Source: Cyanobacteria bacterium HKST-UBA02 (lineage in GTDB: Bacteria; Cyanobacteriota; Vampirovibrionia; Obscuribacterales; Obscuribacteraceae). From it: a stretch of DNA of 21,018 nucleotides. Below the pieces are notes generated by a model that saw only the letters and a program-made list of their open reading frames with translations, did not search any database and was not told where the DNA came from. Numbering within the stretch: the first letter of the stretch is position 1; every line of letters begins with the position of its first letter. A program made the translations under genes and the position numbers. The stretch spans positions 1 through 21,018 of the forward strand of contig JAGQHH010000269.1 in the NCBI GenBank assembly GCA_020431945.1. Reading direction: 5' to 3'. Shown here piece by piece: positions 7,203 through 15,216 of the stretch.

Positions 7203-9373
7203 TTCAATGCCGGCAGGGTGCGGGCAATCCAACCCGGAAGCCCATTATCCGCCCGCGAACCGCTGCCAGCAAGAGTTGCCATGAGCTTGATTTCTCCGTC
7301 GACGCTGAGACTGAACGAAGAAAGACCGGTGGACTCGCAAAGACGAGCCTCGGTGGTCACCCGAACACCGGAGCCCGGTGCCCGGTGCTGACCTTCCTGG
7401 ATCCAGACCTGGGCCGAAGAATCCCAGCGCCTTCTGTAACTGCTCTCGGCCAGGCTGCTGAAGGGACGCATCAGCCTGCACTTCAAGCGCGACACCGCAG
7501 ACAGTGGCAGGAGCGCCCGGCAGGGAGCGTCCTGCCACTCGAACTCGCCATCGGCAAAAGGCGTCAATCCAATAGCCAGAATTAAAGAATCGAGAAACAG
7601 ATCCGGACCTCCCTGCCTGTCGAACATAGCAATCAGATCCTCGCTGGTATAGAAAGCTGTCCGGCAGCCGCCGCCGGCATCGAGATAGAACTGCCCGTTC
7701 ACATCGAGTGTCACCTCGACGGAGCGGCTGATCGTAGAACCGGACCGGTCCGTCAAAAGGGCATACTCCAGCCTCTTGCCGACCGGCAGGGTGAGAGCTC
7801 TCAACAGGGCGGAATTGCCCGGAGGTCTTGCGATAGAGCTCCCCTCCCGGGGTCGGCAATTGAGGCTGAAGCAGCACCCGCCTTCCCGAAGCTCGAGGAG
7901 GCAGGTAAGGTGGAAAGGCAGCGTGGAGCTACCCAGCAATTCGGACTCCTGCACATGGATGTGCAGGTGGGGTTGGGGAGAGCGGCCCGAATTGCCTACC
8001 TCGGCCAGGAGCTCACCGGGCACCACCCTGGTGAAAGCCTCGACCTTGACACTACCCTTGCGCAGATGGGAGAGAAGGACGAACCCCGCACCGTAATCGA
8101 GCTTGATGAGCAAAAAATTTCCCCAGTTGTTTACCAGATCGACCTCTCCGGGTCTGTTGTCCGGCAGATCATCCCGCATGTCCACCACCTGCCCGGAACA
8201 GGGGGAGACCACAGGCTTGCCGAAACAGAAATACTCGGAAAGTCGCTTGCCCTCGCCGGAAAAACTCATGCCGGCGCGAGTCATGAAAAGATCGAGAGCG
8301 TACTGCCAGGGCGGTTGATGGGTGTAAGGACCCGAAAAGCCCTGATAGATCTGCCAGGTTCCCGAAACCGGCGGCTTCAGGGCGACACTGCGGGCATCCA
8401 CACCGCGCACCCCGGCGAGCTTGACACGCTCCATGCTGAGCTCCGGCAGCGCCGGCTCATAGAGCCAGAAACTGCTCCAGCCGGTGCTGTGGTGCCCGCC
8501 GAGAGCGAAGAGCGCACCATAAGTGGTGACAAGAAATGGCAGGGCCAGGACCGGCATCCCGGTCGACCAGAGAAAAGCCGTCAGGCTTATCGATAGAACC
8601 CCGGTCACCGCCGAGCAGATCATCGCCACCGTCAGGCTGCGAGCCCCGGGAGCCGAGAAGAGCCCGCCGACTATGATGGCGGTGAGGACGCCGTTCATCT
8701 GAGCAGCGATAAAAGCATGAGTGCCTGATATGAGCCCCAGCCCCTCGAGCATGAAGCCGGTAAGAAATCCACTCGTGACAGCCAGAAGGCTCAGATAAGG
8801 CGAAGCGATTGCCAGGGCGAGAAGAACCAGAAATCCCCCTGCCGGGCTTCCGCAGAAATAGAACGAGCCCAGGCTCCTGAGGAGGCTATTCGCCTGATGC
8901 GGCAGCCAGGTGATATCGGCGGAGAGCGCAAGAGGCGCCAGGGGCAGCCTCACCGAAATGGCCACAGCAATCACCAGGAAAGCCACCAGCACGAAAGGAG
9001 TACCCAGAACCGGCAATCTGGGCTGCTTGAGCTCGGCGATCGTATTACTCAAAATCAGCACCAGAAGCGCCCCGAGCACTACCAGAAAAAGTGTGCGAAG
9101 CCCGGGCTGATAGAAAGAGCCGATGAGCAGACCGACCAGAATTCCATTAACCACATCGATATCATGCTTCAAAGAGGCGAATCCGCACAGGCGCCGGAGA
9201 AGCAGCACTGTGAGACCGCAGGCGAAACCGGTGAGACCCCTGACCGGCTCGAGCAAAGTAGCAAGGAGCAAGAGAGAATTGGTAGCTGGATTACGGAGAA
9301 GGAAGAAAGCTCCGTATGCTCTGAAAACAGCCTCGATATAGCCAAGCTTGTTCAAATCACCCTCCCTCGCCAT
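7199..9373 (-). CDS. Urea-transporter-like membrane domain fused to M23 peptidase-like domain
   Basis: The 724-residue protein has three parts. Residues 15-300 form a polytopic membrane domain built as two similar halves (FLLRNPATNSLLLLATLL... NGILVGLLIG... LPVLGTPFVL, then FYFCGSPAGGFLVLLALAIA... MNGVLTAIIVGG... LPFLVTTYGALFAL). This is the internal duplication and NP.NG.LVG pattern of urea transporters. Residues 335-475 read as a lysostaphin/M23-type domain with D361, H436 and the PHLHIHV motif (H469/H471). The HxxxD position reads QYALD (Q357), so one zinc ligand appears to be missing and the domain may bind rather than cut. Residues 480-724 are a beta-rich tail with no recognised family. 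The ATG overlaps the upstream stop (TGATG) and the stop overlaps the kinase ATG, so it sits mid-operon. The substrate and whether it transports urea are unknown. Confidence 0.85.
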   Translation of the reverse strand: MAREGDLNKLGYIEAVFRAYGAFFLLRNPATNSLLLLATLLEPVRGLTGFACGLTVLLLRRLCGFASLKHDIDVVNGILVGLLIGSFYQPGLRTLFLVVLGALLVLILSNTIAELKQPRLPVLGTPFVLVAFLVIAVAISVRLPLAPLALSADITWLPHQANSLLRSLGSFYFCGSPAGGFLVLLALAIASPYLSLLAVTSGFLTGFMLEGLGLISGTHAFIAAQMNGVLTAIIVGGLFSAPGARSLTVAMICSAVTGVLSISLTAFLWSTGMPVLALPFLVTTYGALFALGGHHSTGWSSFWLYEPALPELSMERVKLAGVRGVDARSVALKPPVSGTWQIYQGFSGPYTHQPPWQYALDLFMTRAGMSFSGEGKRLSEYFCFGKPVVSPCSGQVVDMRDDLPDNRPGEVDLVNNWGNFLLIKLDYGAGFVLLSHLRKGSVKVEAFTRVVPGELLAEVGNSGRSPQPHLHIHVQESELLGSSTLPFHLTCLLELREGGCCFSLNCRPREGSSIARPPGNSALLRALTLPVGKRLEYALLTDRSGSTISRSVEVTLDVNGQFYLDAGGGCRTAFYTSEDLIAMFDRQGGPDLFLDSLILAIGLTPFADGEFEWQDAPCRALLPLSAVSRLKCRLMRPFSSLAESSYRRRWDSSAQVWIQEGQHRAPGSGVRVTTEARLCESTGLSSFSLSVDGEIKLMATLAGSGSRADNGLPGWIARTLPALK

Positions 9374-10842
9374 CAGGCAGAGCCGCCGCTTCGGCCCGGC
9401 GCGTCGTCATCGGCTTTACGCAGGCGCAGAACCCTGGGCATGGTGATCCGGTCCTCCGGGAATGGCTCGACGAGATGATCCGGCAGGACGTCCTGACCCG
9501 TCATCACATCGAGGTCTTCGCCCTTGCGGATGATCGATACACGATCGAAGCAGTCCACTAAAACCACTGACGGGCGGTATTCGATGAATTGCATCCACTG
9601 GGTATTGTTATAAGCTCCCACCGGGCTGAATACCAGATGATCCCCCGGCGACAGTGGCGGCAACTGGATGGTGTGCCGCATCACGTCTATATTCATACAC
9701 AGCGGACCATAGAGCACCGTCTCCTCCGGAGCCCCTATCAGTGGACGGGAAGGCTTGACGTCATGGTTGTACCAGTAGCCGGTGAAAAGCACATTGGTGC
9801 CGGCGTCCAGAATGGCCGCCCGGGTGCCGTTGTGCAAACGTTTGGTACCGACCACGGTGGCGATCAGGACCTGGGCATCGTCCACCACACAACGCCCGCT
9901 CTCGATGATCAGGCTCGGTCTCTGCCTGCCGGTCTGCAGCCTGTACTGGGTCTCCTCCAGAAGAGCCTTGCAAATGACATCGGCATACTCGTTGATATCG
10001 GGCACTACCTGCTCCGGTGGCAGATAGATCCTTTGCAGGGCATTCACCGAAGGGAAGCCCCCGCCCAGGTCCAGGCTATCGATCTCGACATCCTGGCTGG
10101 ACTCTATCTCACGCATGAATTTGCACATGATCCTGACCTGCTCGGCATAAGCCCTGGGCTCCAGGACGAAAGTGCCGATATGGCTGTGCAGGCCGGTGAG
10201 ACGGAGGTGCTGGCTGAGAGCGATGAGACGAGCCGCATAATGGGCCTGCCCGGATTCGATATTGAAGCCGAACCGGCTCCAGAGCTCGGTATAGCCGGTA
10301 TCGAAATTGAGCCGCAAAGATAGGGGCACGACAATATTGCGCTCCCTGGCAATGGTCTCGATGAGCTTCAGCTCGTCGAGGTGATCGACATGGATTCTGG
10401 CACCTTCGGTGATGGCACGCTCGAGAATCGGTCTCTGCTTATTGGGACCGTTGAAAATTATCCTGTCTGCTGGAACTCCCAGATGACGTGCCTTTTCGTA
10501 CTCGAAACGGGAGACGACCTCGGCATAAGAGCCTTCCTGATGGAGGATATTGCAGACAGCGCTGAGATAGTTGGTTTTGTAAGACCAGCCGTGAATGACC
10601 TTGCCATAACGCGTTGAAAAGGCCTTCTTGATCAGCCTTATGTTAGATCGCAGACGCTCTTCCGAAGTGACGAAAAGGGGCGATCCGAACCTTCTTACCA
10701 GGTCGTCCACCGCCACGCCGAAAACAGAGTCGGTGACATCCTCCCGCAGCCCCCGGTTACCGAACTTATTGATCTCCCCCAGCCTGTGCGGCTGCATATA
10801 AGGCGGCTCCCACTGCTTGCGAACATAGGTATCGGCTCTCAT
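9373..10842 (-). CDS. PLP-dependent group IV decarboxylase-like enzyme (LysA-like fold)
   Basis: The 489-residue protein has an alanine-racemase-type barrel and the residue set of diaminopimelate/ornithine/arginine decarboxylases of the barrel class. It has PLP lysine K89 in SYKTNYL, HSHIG (219-223), GGGFP (260-264, phosphate binding), ESGR (314-317), C382 in YGPLCMNID and GAY (409-411) in the C-terminal beta domain. These residues support an active decarboxylase or related amino-acid enzyme. The substrate-specificity helix was not assigned, so it should not be called lysA. It is about 60 residues longer than typical LysA, with extensions at both ends. The ATG at 10842 follows AGGAG at nine bases. 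It heads the operon with the transporter/M23 fusion and BaeSR-like pair, and its promoter carries the shared operator repeats. Confidence 0.85.
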   Translation of the reverse strand: MRADTYVRKQWEPPYMQPHRLGEINKFGNRGLREDVTDSVFGVAVDDLVRRFGSPLFVTSEERLRSNIRLIKKAFSTRYGKVIHGWSYKTNYLSAVCNILHQEGSYAEVVSRFEYEKARHLGVPADRIIFNGPNKQRPILERAITEGARIHVDHLDELKLIETIARERNIVVPLSLRLNFDTGYTELWSRFGFNIESGQAHYAARLIALSQHLRLTGLHSHIGTFVLEPRAYAEQVRIMCKFMREIESSQDVEIDSLDLGGGFPSVNALQRIYLPPEQVVPDINEYADVICKALLEETQYRLQTGRQRPSLIIESGRCVVDDAQVLIATVVGTKRLHNGTRAAILDAGTNVLFTGYWYNHDVKPSRPLIGAPEETVLYGPLCMNIDVMRHTIQLPPLSPGDHLVFSPVGAYNNTQWMQFIEYRPSVVLVDCFDRVSIIRKGEDLDVMTGQDVLPDHLVEPFPEDRITMPRVLRLRKADDDAPGRSGGSA

Positions 10843-10905
10843 TCAATAGATCTCCTGCAAAAAACCATTGCCTGCCCGCATCACATAACGGTGCTTGCAA
10901 TATCG

Positions 10906-10957
10906 ATGCTAAGCAGGCCTTGTGGATTGAGAGTGAAGACTGTGGAGGAACTGTGGA
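10906..10957 (-). promoter_or_regulatory. Promoter/operator of the decarboxylase operon
   Basis: Read on the minus strand, TCCACA occurs three times, starting at 10957, 10946 and 10926. It is followed by a -10-like TAGCAT at 10911-10906. The repeats start 46, 35 and 15 bases before the -10; the distal pair is spaced 11 bp, one helical turn, as in many OmpR-family operators. No clear -35 is present. The whole block matches the pqqD-like promoter at 19298-19349 in sequence and spacing. Confidence 0.6.
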
Positions 10958-11012
10958 GAGACTGCAGAAGCCCGTCCAGCACAGCCACCGCGGGTTTACA
11001 AAAGTATGCGCG

Positions 11013-11504
11013 TTACTGCCTGGAGACAGCTTTGATAGTGAGAATTTGCTTGCCGCCGCAGAGGTAGCAAAAAGCCTCGAACATCACCGGCGGTGTTTCC
11101 AGTCGCGTCGCCGGATATTGAAGCAAGAGAAGCTCGGAAGGGGAATCCAGGAGCTGAACGGATCCACACTTATCACAGGGTCCGACATTCCACAGCTCGA
11201 TCTCCTCGCTATAGCGCTCCGATACCATCACCGGATATTCCCATCCTTCCGGTGCCACGAAGAAAACCGTGCTGCCAATCGCGATCCAGGGATAACCTTT
11301 ACCGGGTGAGGAAAGTACCTTGCCGCTGAAAACACCCTTCTCGAAGTCAAAGATTTCGACCCAGAAAAGACTGATCTCCCGATTTTTGACAAGCGCGCCA
11401 TGCCTGGCAATAATCAGCACGCGCTGCGGCTCGTACCAGTAACGCTGGAACGTCACCTTCTCCAGCAACTCCGCTCTGGTCAATCGACTCTTTACTCTGG
11501 GCAT
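11013..11504 (-). CDS. Hypothetical protein with a four-cysteine zinc-ribbon-like site
   Basis: No family is recognised for this 163-residue protein. Two CxxC pairs, CDKC (110-113) and CYLC (146-149), are spaced as in zinc ribbons, so a structural zinc site is likely. The N-terminal two thirds are rich in aromatics and beta-type residues (WYEPQRVLIIARHGALV, YPWIAIGSTVFFVAP). There is no signal peptide or membrane helix. A TATAAT box lies about 25 bases upstream of the ATG, but there is no clear Shine-Dalgarno sequence, so the start is less certain. It points the same way as the decarboxylase operon, but that operon's own promoter lies in the gap between them, so they are probably separate units. 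Confidence 0.65.
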   Translation of the reverse strand: MPRVKSRLTRAELLEKVTFQRYWYEPQRVLIIARHGALVKNREISLFWVEIFDFEKGVFSGKVLSSPGKGYPWIAIGSTVFFVAPEGWEYPVMVSERYSEEIELWNVGPCDKCGSVQLLDSPSELLLLQYPATRLETPPVMFEAFCYLCGGKQILTIKAVSRQ

Positions 11505-11530
11505 AGTTCATGGATAGCGTCAGGGTATTG

Positions 11531-11536
11531 ATTATA
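11531..11536 (-). promoter_or_regulatory. -10 box (TATAAT) for the zinc-ribbon hypothetical gene
   Basis: On the minus strand a perfect TATAAT lies 26 bases upstream of the 11504 start, in the gap shared with the divergent secreted-protein gene. A partial -35-like TTCTGC lies 18 bases further upstream. Assigned by position and consensus only. Confidence 0.4.
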
Positions 11537-11602
11537 TGCCCGAATCCGGGAATAGCAGAACTGGGAATCAATGCTGGGCGCATGCAAAAGGAGTCGAACT
11601 TT

Positions 11603-12172
11603 ATGAAGATAAGAAATTGTCCCTGTCTGTCGGCTCTCTTGTTTGTATCCTGTCTGATTTTTCAAACACGGGCCGTGGCTGCCGAACCCGGGAGCAATGG
11701 GCTGCAAATGTCGCTTTCGGGCTCCGGTCCGAACGATCTGACAGTCACATTGCAAAACACCAGCAGCAGAGACATGATGTTGAACCTCGGAACAATGCTG
11801 GCACCCGGGGTCGCCAAAACCGTGGCGGGCAAGGACACATTCGTGCCGAACAAGCGCTATCAATATCCTGAGGCAATCACTCTGACCGTGGTCGACAGCG
11901 CCAAGAAGTCGCAAGAACTCGTGCTCAAAGGCCCGGCTGGTGTTGGAGGCTCCCTGGAAGCGCTGGAAGTGCCCTTGCCAGCCGGAGCGCAGTTTTCAAT
12001 GAAAACACCTTTGAGTAATTACTGGAATCTCAAGACATTCAAAAGCCCCGACAAAGGCACTGTGAAACTGACAGCAAAATTTAAATGCAAAATCACCGGG
12101 GAGGAGAAGAACCGGCTCTACTGGACCGGGATCATCAAGTCGAATACGATTTCGATTTCAATGCAGCGTTAA
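11603..12172 (+). CDS. Secreted hypothetical protein, beta-rich
   Basis: The protein has 189 residues. The start is ATG 11603, because AAAGGAG lies nine bases upstream and the protein then begins with a classical signal peptide (MKIRNCPCLSALLFVSCLIF, then a likely AVA-A cleavage near residue 26). A longer in-frame start at 11510 would put about 31 residues ahead of the signal peptide. The mature part alternates short hydrophobic strands (MSLSGSGPNDLTVTLQNTSS, ITLTVVDSAKKSQELVLKG, GTVKLTAKFKCKITG) and reads like an immunoglobulin-like beta sandwich of the kind seen in periplasmic binding or inhibitor proteins. No catalytic motif is visible. It is transcribed divergently from the zinc-ribbon hypothetical and convergently with the toxin-antitoxin pair. 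Confidence 0.7.
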   Translation: MKIRNCPCLSALLFVSCLIFQTRAVAAEPGSNGLQMSLSGSGPNDLTVTLQNTSSRDMMLNLGTMLAPGVAKTVAGKDTFVPNKRYQYPEAITLTVVDSAKKSQELVLKGPAGVGGSLEALEVPLPAGAQFSMKTPLSNYWNLKTFKSPDKGTVKLTAKFKCKITGEEKNRLYWTGIIKSNTISISMQR

Positions 12173-12215
12173 TTGCAATGGACTCTCTGCACAAATTAGC
12201 GCGCCTGATCATCCA

Positions 12216-12530
12216 TCAAACGAACTCCACCCGGACAGTCTTTCCCAGAGCATCCGCTATCCTGCGAAGCATATTCAGCGAATGCCCTTCATAGTTGCTG
12301 TCTTCTAGCCGAGAAATTGCGGACTTGGTAGTCCCAATAAGATTAGCCAGCTCTTCCTGGGTAAGGCCGGCCTCGATTCGAGCGTCATAGATGCTCTGAG
12401 CCACATCCATGCGATTGCGCTCATCGGCTATGTATTTCTCTTTAGCAGAATCGCCTTTGACAAACCGGCTTCTCAAAAGCTCGACACCGGTCAGCTCTCT
12501 CTTGCCTGTCTTAGCTGCTCTCTTGCTCAT
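12216..12530 (-). CDS. HigA-type antitoxin, XRE helix-turn-helix
   Basis: The 104-residue protein has an XRE/Cro helix-turn-helix at about residues 47-100 (ARIEAGLTQEELANLIGTTK, then SAISRLE). It ends TVRVEFV, a C-terminal strand typical of HigA-like antitoxins. It would neutralise the upstream toxin and repress the operon. The ATG lies eight bases after the toxin stop, with GAGG five bases upstream. The toxin-first gene order is the HigBA order. The charged N-terminal extension (about 45 residues) is longer than in the minimal fold and may contact the toxin. The family assignment is from motif reading. Confidence 0.85.
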   Translation of the reverse strand: MSKRAAKTGKRELTGVELLRSRFVKGDSAKEKYIADERNRMDVAQSIYDARIEAGLTQEELANLIGTTKSAISRLEDSNYEGHSLNMLRRIADALGKTVRVEFV

Positions 12531-12538
12531 AACTGCCT

Positions 12539-12898
12539 CTAGCTACTGTACCTGTAGGGATTCGTATCGAATCTCTTCTTTCTACTCTTAGCCAACTCGA
12601 TGTCCCTTTTCGGCACCTTATCCAGCTTTGTAAACCCATGACTCACGACCACCAAATCCTTTCCAGAGAAGAAATACAGGAACCGATATTGAACCGTATT
12701 GACCCGGTATCGAAGCTCATAGATCCCCTTGTCCAGATAATCGGCATGGGGTCTTCTAAGCTTGCTTCCCATCTTCTCAAGCAACTCGAATCGGGCAATG
12801 GTTTTGAGCCTGACCTTGGTCTGTTGAGCCTCGAGAAAGTCGAGAACCGGCACACTGCCATCATCATCTCTAAACAGGACAAGCTTCAGTGCCGGCAT
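12539..12898 (-). CDS. HigB/Gp49-type toxin of the RelE superfamily
   Basis: The 119-residue protein matches the phage Gp49-like/HigB toxin pattern: N-terminal strand LKLVLFRDDDGSVPVLDFL, then GIYELRYRVNTVQYRFLYFF (58-77) and SHGFTKLDKVPKRDIELA (86-103), with a basic C-terminus. This family cuts mRNA, usually on the ribosome, until bound by its antitoxin. Length and motif order are normal, so the gene looks intact. The ATG follows AAGG at five bases. The promoter overlaps a perfect 22-bp palindrome, consistent with autorepression by the antitoxin complex. Confidence 0.85.
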   Translation of the reverse strand: MPALKLVLFRDDDGSVPVLDFLEAQQTKVRLKTIARFELLEKMGSKLRRPHADYLDKGIYELRYRVNTVQYRFLYFFSGKDLVVVSHGFTKLDKVPKRDIELAKSRKKRFDTNPYRYSS

Positions 12899-12913
12899 AA
12901 CTACCTTATCACA

Positions 12914-12935
12914 CAGTTCACAATTTTGTGAACTG
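12914..12935. promoter_or_regulatory. 22-bp palindromic operator of the toxin-antitoxin operon
   Basis: CAGTTCACAA and TTGTGAACTG are perfect 10-bp inverted arms separated by TT, ending 15 bases upstream of the toxin start on the minus strand. A -35-like TTCACA inside the palindrome and a TGATAA/GATAAG -10 candidate 15-16 bases downstream would place the operator over the promoter. It is probably bound by the helix-turn-helix antitoxin. Confidence 0.7.
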
Positions 12936-13024
12936 CAATTCGGTTATTTCACTTGGCGCGTATCACTTAAATAATCCCCCGAGAATCCGGTGGATTCAAT
13001 CCTTGTCAGAGAGAACTGTCAAGA

Positions 13025-13239
13025 TCTCCGCAATCATCCGGATCACGCCGACCACTTCTCCACCGGCGCTCGCAAGCTGCCGTTGATGAAAATCGACTCG
13101 AACTCGGGGAGCTCGACGATGAGCTCCTGGGCGTATCTAATGAACAAGACGCCGGTACGCGGATGCGCCAGAGGGAGATCGAGATCGCGATCCATCAGCT
13201 TCAGGAGCGTCACCGGAAGATTGCGCCCGACACCATGAC
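13025..13239 (-). pseudogene. Detached 3' fragment of the ATP-grasp ligase gene
   Basis: This 215-bp stretch matches 17857-18071 with about eight mismatches (roughly 96% identity by eye). It encodes the last 64 or so residues of the ATP-grasp protein, from SHGVGRNLP to the C-terminus (...KWSA) and the same stop. The frame is intact, with two amino-acid changes (S324 to P, K362 to E). There is no catalytic region, so it cannot be a working ligase. A GTG-started product of 66 residues could be made in principle, starting 16 bases after the upstream regulator's stop. High identity implies a recent duplication. It sits between the toxin-antitoxin operon and the soluble two-component pair. Confidence 0.9.
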
Positions 13240-13258
13240 CCACTACTATTCTTCCATA

Positions 13259-13930
13259 TCACGGCAACTCATCGAGAGAATATCCCACGCCTCGCACAGT
13301 TTTGATCTGACTACCTGTTCGCACTAGCTTCTTCCTCAATAGCATGATCCGCTGCTTTACAGAATGAGCGGAGTCAGCACCTCCCCTTGAGATTCTTTCA
13401 ATGATCTCTTCAGCTGAGAAAACCTGGCCGGGGCTCTGAACAAGTAGCTTGAGAATCTCAAATTCTTGCGCGGTCAAACTTACTTGTACGCCGGCTTCTG
13501 TCGCAGCACCTTCTCGCAAGTCCAGGACAAGATCACCAATACAGATCTGTTGAGGATCTTCGACTGGCGGACGCCGGAGAAGCGCCTGAACCCTGGAGGT
13601 CAACTCATCGAATGAAAATGGCTTGCAGAGATAATCGTCGGCACCAGCATCGAGTGCCTGTACTTTCTGGTTAACTTTCACGAGAGCGGTGAGAAAAAGA
13701 ATGGGCATAGAACCACCGATCTGCCTGTATTTCTGGCAGATTTCGATTCCCAGAAGGCCGGGCAGTTCCCAGTCTATAATCGCCAGGTCATACTGAAGTT
13801 GAAGAAGATACTCCAATCCGATGTCACCACTGGCAGCGACATCCACCAGATGATGGCTCTTGCTCAACCCTTCTGCCACCATAACGCTGACAATCTCATC
13901 ATCTTCGATCAATAATATGCGTGCGATCAG
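13259..13930 (-). CDS. OmpR-family response regulator, non-ATG start
   Basis: A receiver domain (about residues 3-118) has the acidic pocket IEDDE, phospho-acceptor D53 in LAIIDWELPG and the lysine in YLCKPF (about K103). A winged-helix domain follows (about 128-223) with LTAQEFEILKLLVQ and ending VRGVGYSL. The kinase upstream stops at 13941, and no ATG or GTG in frame follows before the conserved ARILLIEDD strand. The best starts are CTG at 13930 or ATC at 13927, with GAGGG four or seven bases upstream. ATC sits exactly where family members have the initiator Met. The coordinates use CTG. ATG starts far upstream would lie deep in the kinase gene. A single-base error or real non-canonical initiation could explain this. 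The target genes are unknown. Confidence 0.8.
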   Translation of the reverse strand: MIARILLIEDDEIVSVMVAEGLSKSHHLVDVAASGDIGLEYLLQLQYDLAIIDWELPGLLGIEICQKYRQIGGSMPILFLTALVKVNQKVQALDAGADDYLCKPFSFDELTSRVQALLRRPPVEDPQQICIGDLVLDLREGAATEAGVQVSLTAQEFEILKLLVQSPGQVFSAEEIIERISRGGADSAHSVKQRIMLLRKKLVRTGSQIKTVRGVGYSLDELP

Positions 13931-13940
13931 TCCGCCCTCA

Positions 13941-15032
13941 TCATCGAATAGGCACCGTAAACTTGAATCTGCTCCCCTTACCTGGCTCGCTCTCAACCCA
14001 GATCTTTCCTCCGTGCCCATCGACCAGAGCCTTGCAAATGAAAAGTCCGAGACCAAAACCTCTCCGTTTCAGACCTCCAGGTTGATCGAGCTGCCGGAAT
14101 CGATTGAAGATAAGATGCTTCTTTTCCTCGGGTATTCCAGGTCCCAGGTCGATCACCTCAAACTGAGCCTCCAGTCCAATAATTCCGCCCCGGACATGGA
14201 CGCTCGCTCCCTCCGGTGAGTACTTCAAGGCATTTCCGATTAGATTGATGAGAACCTGAACCAGCCTGTTTTCATCAGCGATCAAAACATCGTTGGTGAA
14301 CTCGGATTCGATAGAGGAAGACGGCTTCGCTCCTGCTCCGGTTACCGAATCAATGGCACGCTCGATAATTCTCCCAACGCTTGTTTCTTGCTTCACAAAT
14401 TCGATTTCGCCCACCTCGGCGCTTTCAGACTCGAGCAGATTCGAAACCAGACACAGAAGATACGAAACCGCTCTCATGGACGTATCGACCACAGTCTTTC
14501 CACTATCGTCCAGGGGTCCGTAAAATCCTTTGCCTATCATATCCAGACCCATCTCGACCGCGGTAAGCGGTCCTCTTATGTCGTGGCTGACCATGGCAAT
14601 GAGATTGCCACGAAGCTGACTCAACCTGTGTTTTTCGGTCACATCCTGAACGCTTACGAAAATCTGCTCGACACCATCGAGCTCGAGCCGGTTGACGAGA
14701 ACCTCTGCCATAAACTCCTCACCGCTTTTCCGGCGAGCAGGCAGAGTCGCCGGCTCCAGCGAGCCCAACCAGGCGCTCTCGTTAACGGGAAACAGGAGCG
14801 ACACATGCTGCTGTGCAAGTTCTCGAGGACGATACTCGAAGGTTTCGACTCCTCGCTCGTTTACCGCCAGAATTCTCTCCTCTTTGTCGATTACAAGAAG
14901 AGCCAGGGGAAAGGCCGTTATGAATTTGCGCACGCGGCTGGTGAGCTGCTCGGTGGATCTTTTGAGCGCCTCCAGCTCCCTCAGGCAGTCGCCTTTATGG
15001 AACCCCGAAGAGTCGCAGGGCATTTCATTCAT
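13941..15032 (-). CDS. Soluble PAS-domain sensor histidine kinase
   Basis: The 363-residue protein has no membrane helix. An N-terminal coiled-coil-like stretch (16-36) leads into a PAS domain (about 37-135: [20 protein letters not shown] ... VQDVTEKHR). The HisKA domain has phospho-acceptor H150 in [20 protein letters not shown]. The HATPase has [24 protein letters not shown] and [18 protein letters not shown], all key boxes intact. It should autophosphorylate in response to a cytoplasmic cue and pass phosphate to the regulator ten bases downstream. The start at 15032 has no strong Shine-Dalgarno; ATG 15023 is an alternative. A TATAAT lies about 68 bases upstream on the same strand. It diverges from the small protein and receptor kinase gene pair. 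Confidence 0.9.
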   Translation of the reverse strand: MNEMPCDSSGFHKGDCLRELEALKRSTEQLTSRVRKFITAFPLALLVIDKEERILAVNERGVETFEYRPRELAQQHVSLLFPVNESAWLGSLEPATLPARRKSGEEFMAEVLVNRLELDGVEQIFVSVQDVTEKHRLSQLRGNLIAMVSHDIRGPLTAVEMGLDMIGKGFYGPLDDSGKTVVDTSMRAVSYLLCLVSNLLESESAEVGEIEFVKQETSVGRIIERAIDSVTGAGAKPSSSIESEFTNDVLIADENRLVQVLINLIGNALKYSPEGASVHVRGGIIGLEAQFEVIDLGPGIPEEKKHLIFNRFRQLDQPGGLKRRGFGLGLFICKALVDGHGGKIWVESEPGKGSRFKFTVPIR

Positions 15033-15099
15033 CCGATTTCTTCAGAAAAGGGTCGTTCGAAATTTTCCGACTGTCACTCTACAGTGAAAAACCGTCCTT

Positions 15100-15105
15100 A
15101 TTATA
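15100..15105 (-). promoter_or_regulatory. -10 box (TATAAT) for the soluble two-component pair
   Basis: A perfect TATAAT reads on the minus strand 68 bases before the kinase start. The nearest -35-like TTGAGG is 20 bases upstream, longer than the optimum. The TCCACA-type repeats found at other promoters here are absent. Confidence 0.4.
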
Positions 15106-15205
15106 GCGAACATCGAAGGACCACACCTCAAGACCCCATCCGGGTCCCTGGTCTGTTCACCTATCGATGCTCGTCTTGCCGACTACTTTGTCAAGGACCC
15201 AGAGA

Positions 15206-15216
15206 GGTAGATTACC
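15206..15216 (+). promoter_or_regulatory. Ribosome binding site, complementary to that of the downstream kinase gene
   Basis: GGTAGATTACC directly precedes the ATG of the small disordered protein and contains its GAGGT ribosome binding site. Its exact reverse complement, GGTAATCTACC, occupies 15617-15627 directly before the GTG of the receptor kinase. Each copy also has GGTA/TACC ends that could close a tiny hairpin. See the finding on possible pairing. Confidence 0.5.

Noticed and set aside
9589..10323. Plus-strand open frame of about 244 codons opposite the decarboxylase-like gene
   Set aside because: Antisense shadow; the composition follows the decarboxylase codons and no start signal is present.
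13043..13243. Functional small protein from the detached ATP-grasp fragment
   Set aside because: It contains only the C-terminal tail without ATP- or metal-binding residues and matches the intact gene nearly exactly, so it is best called a remnant.
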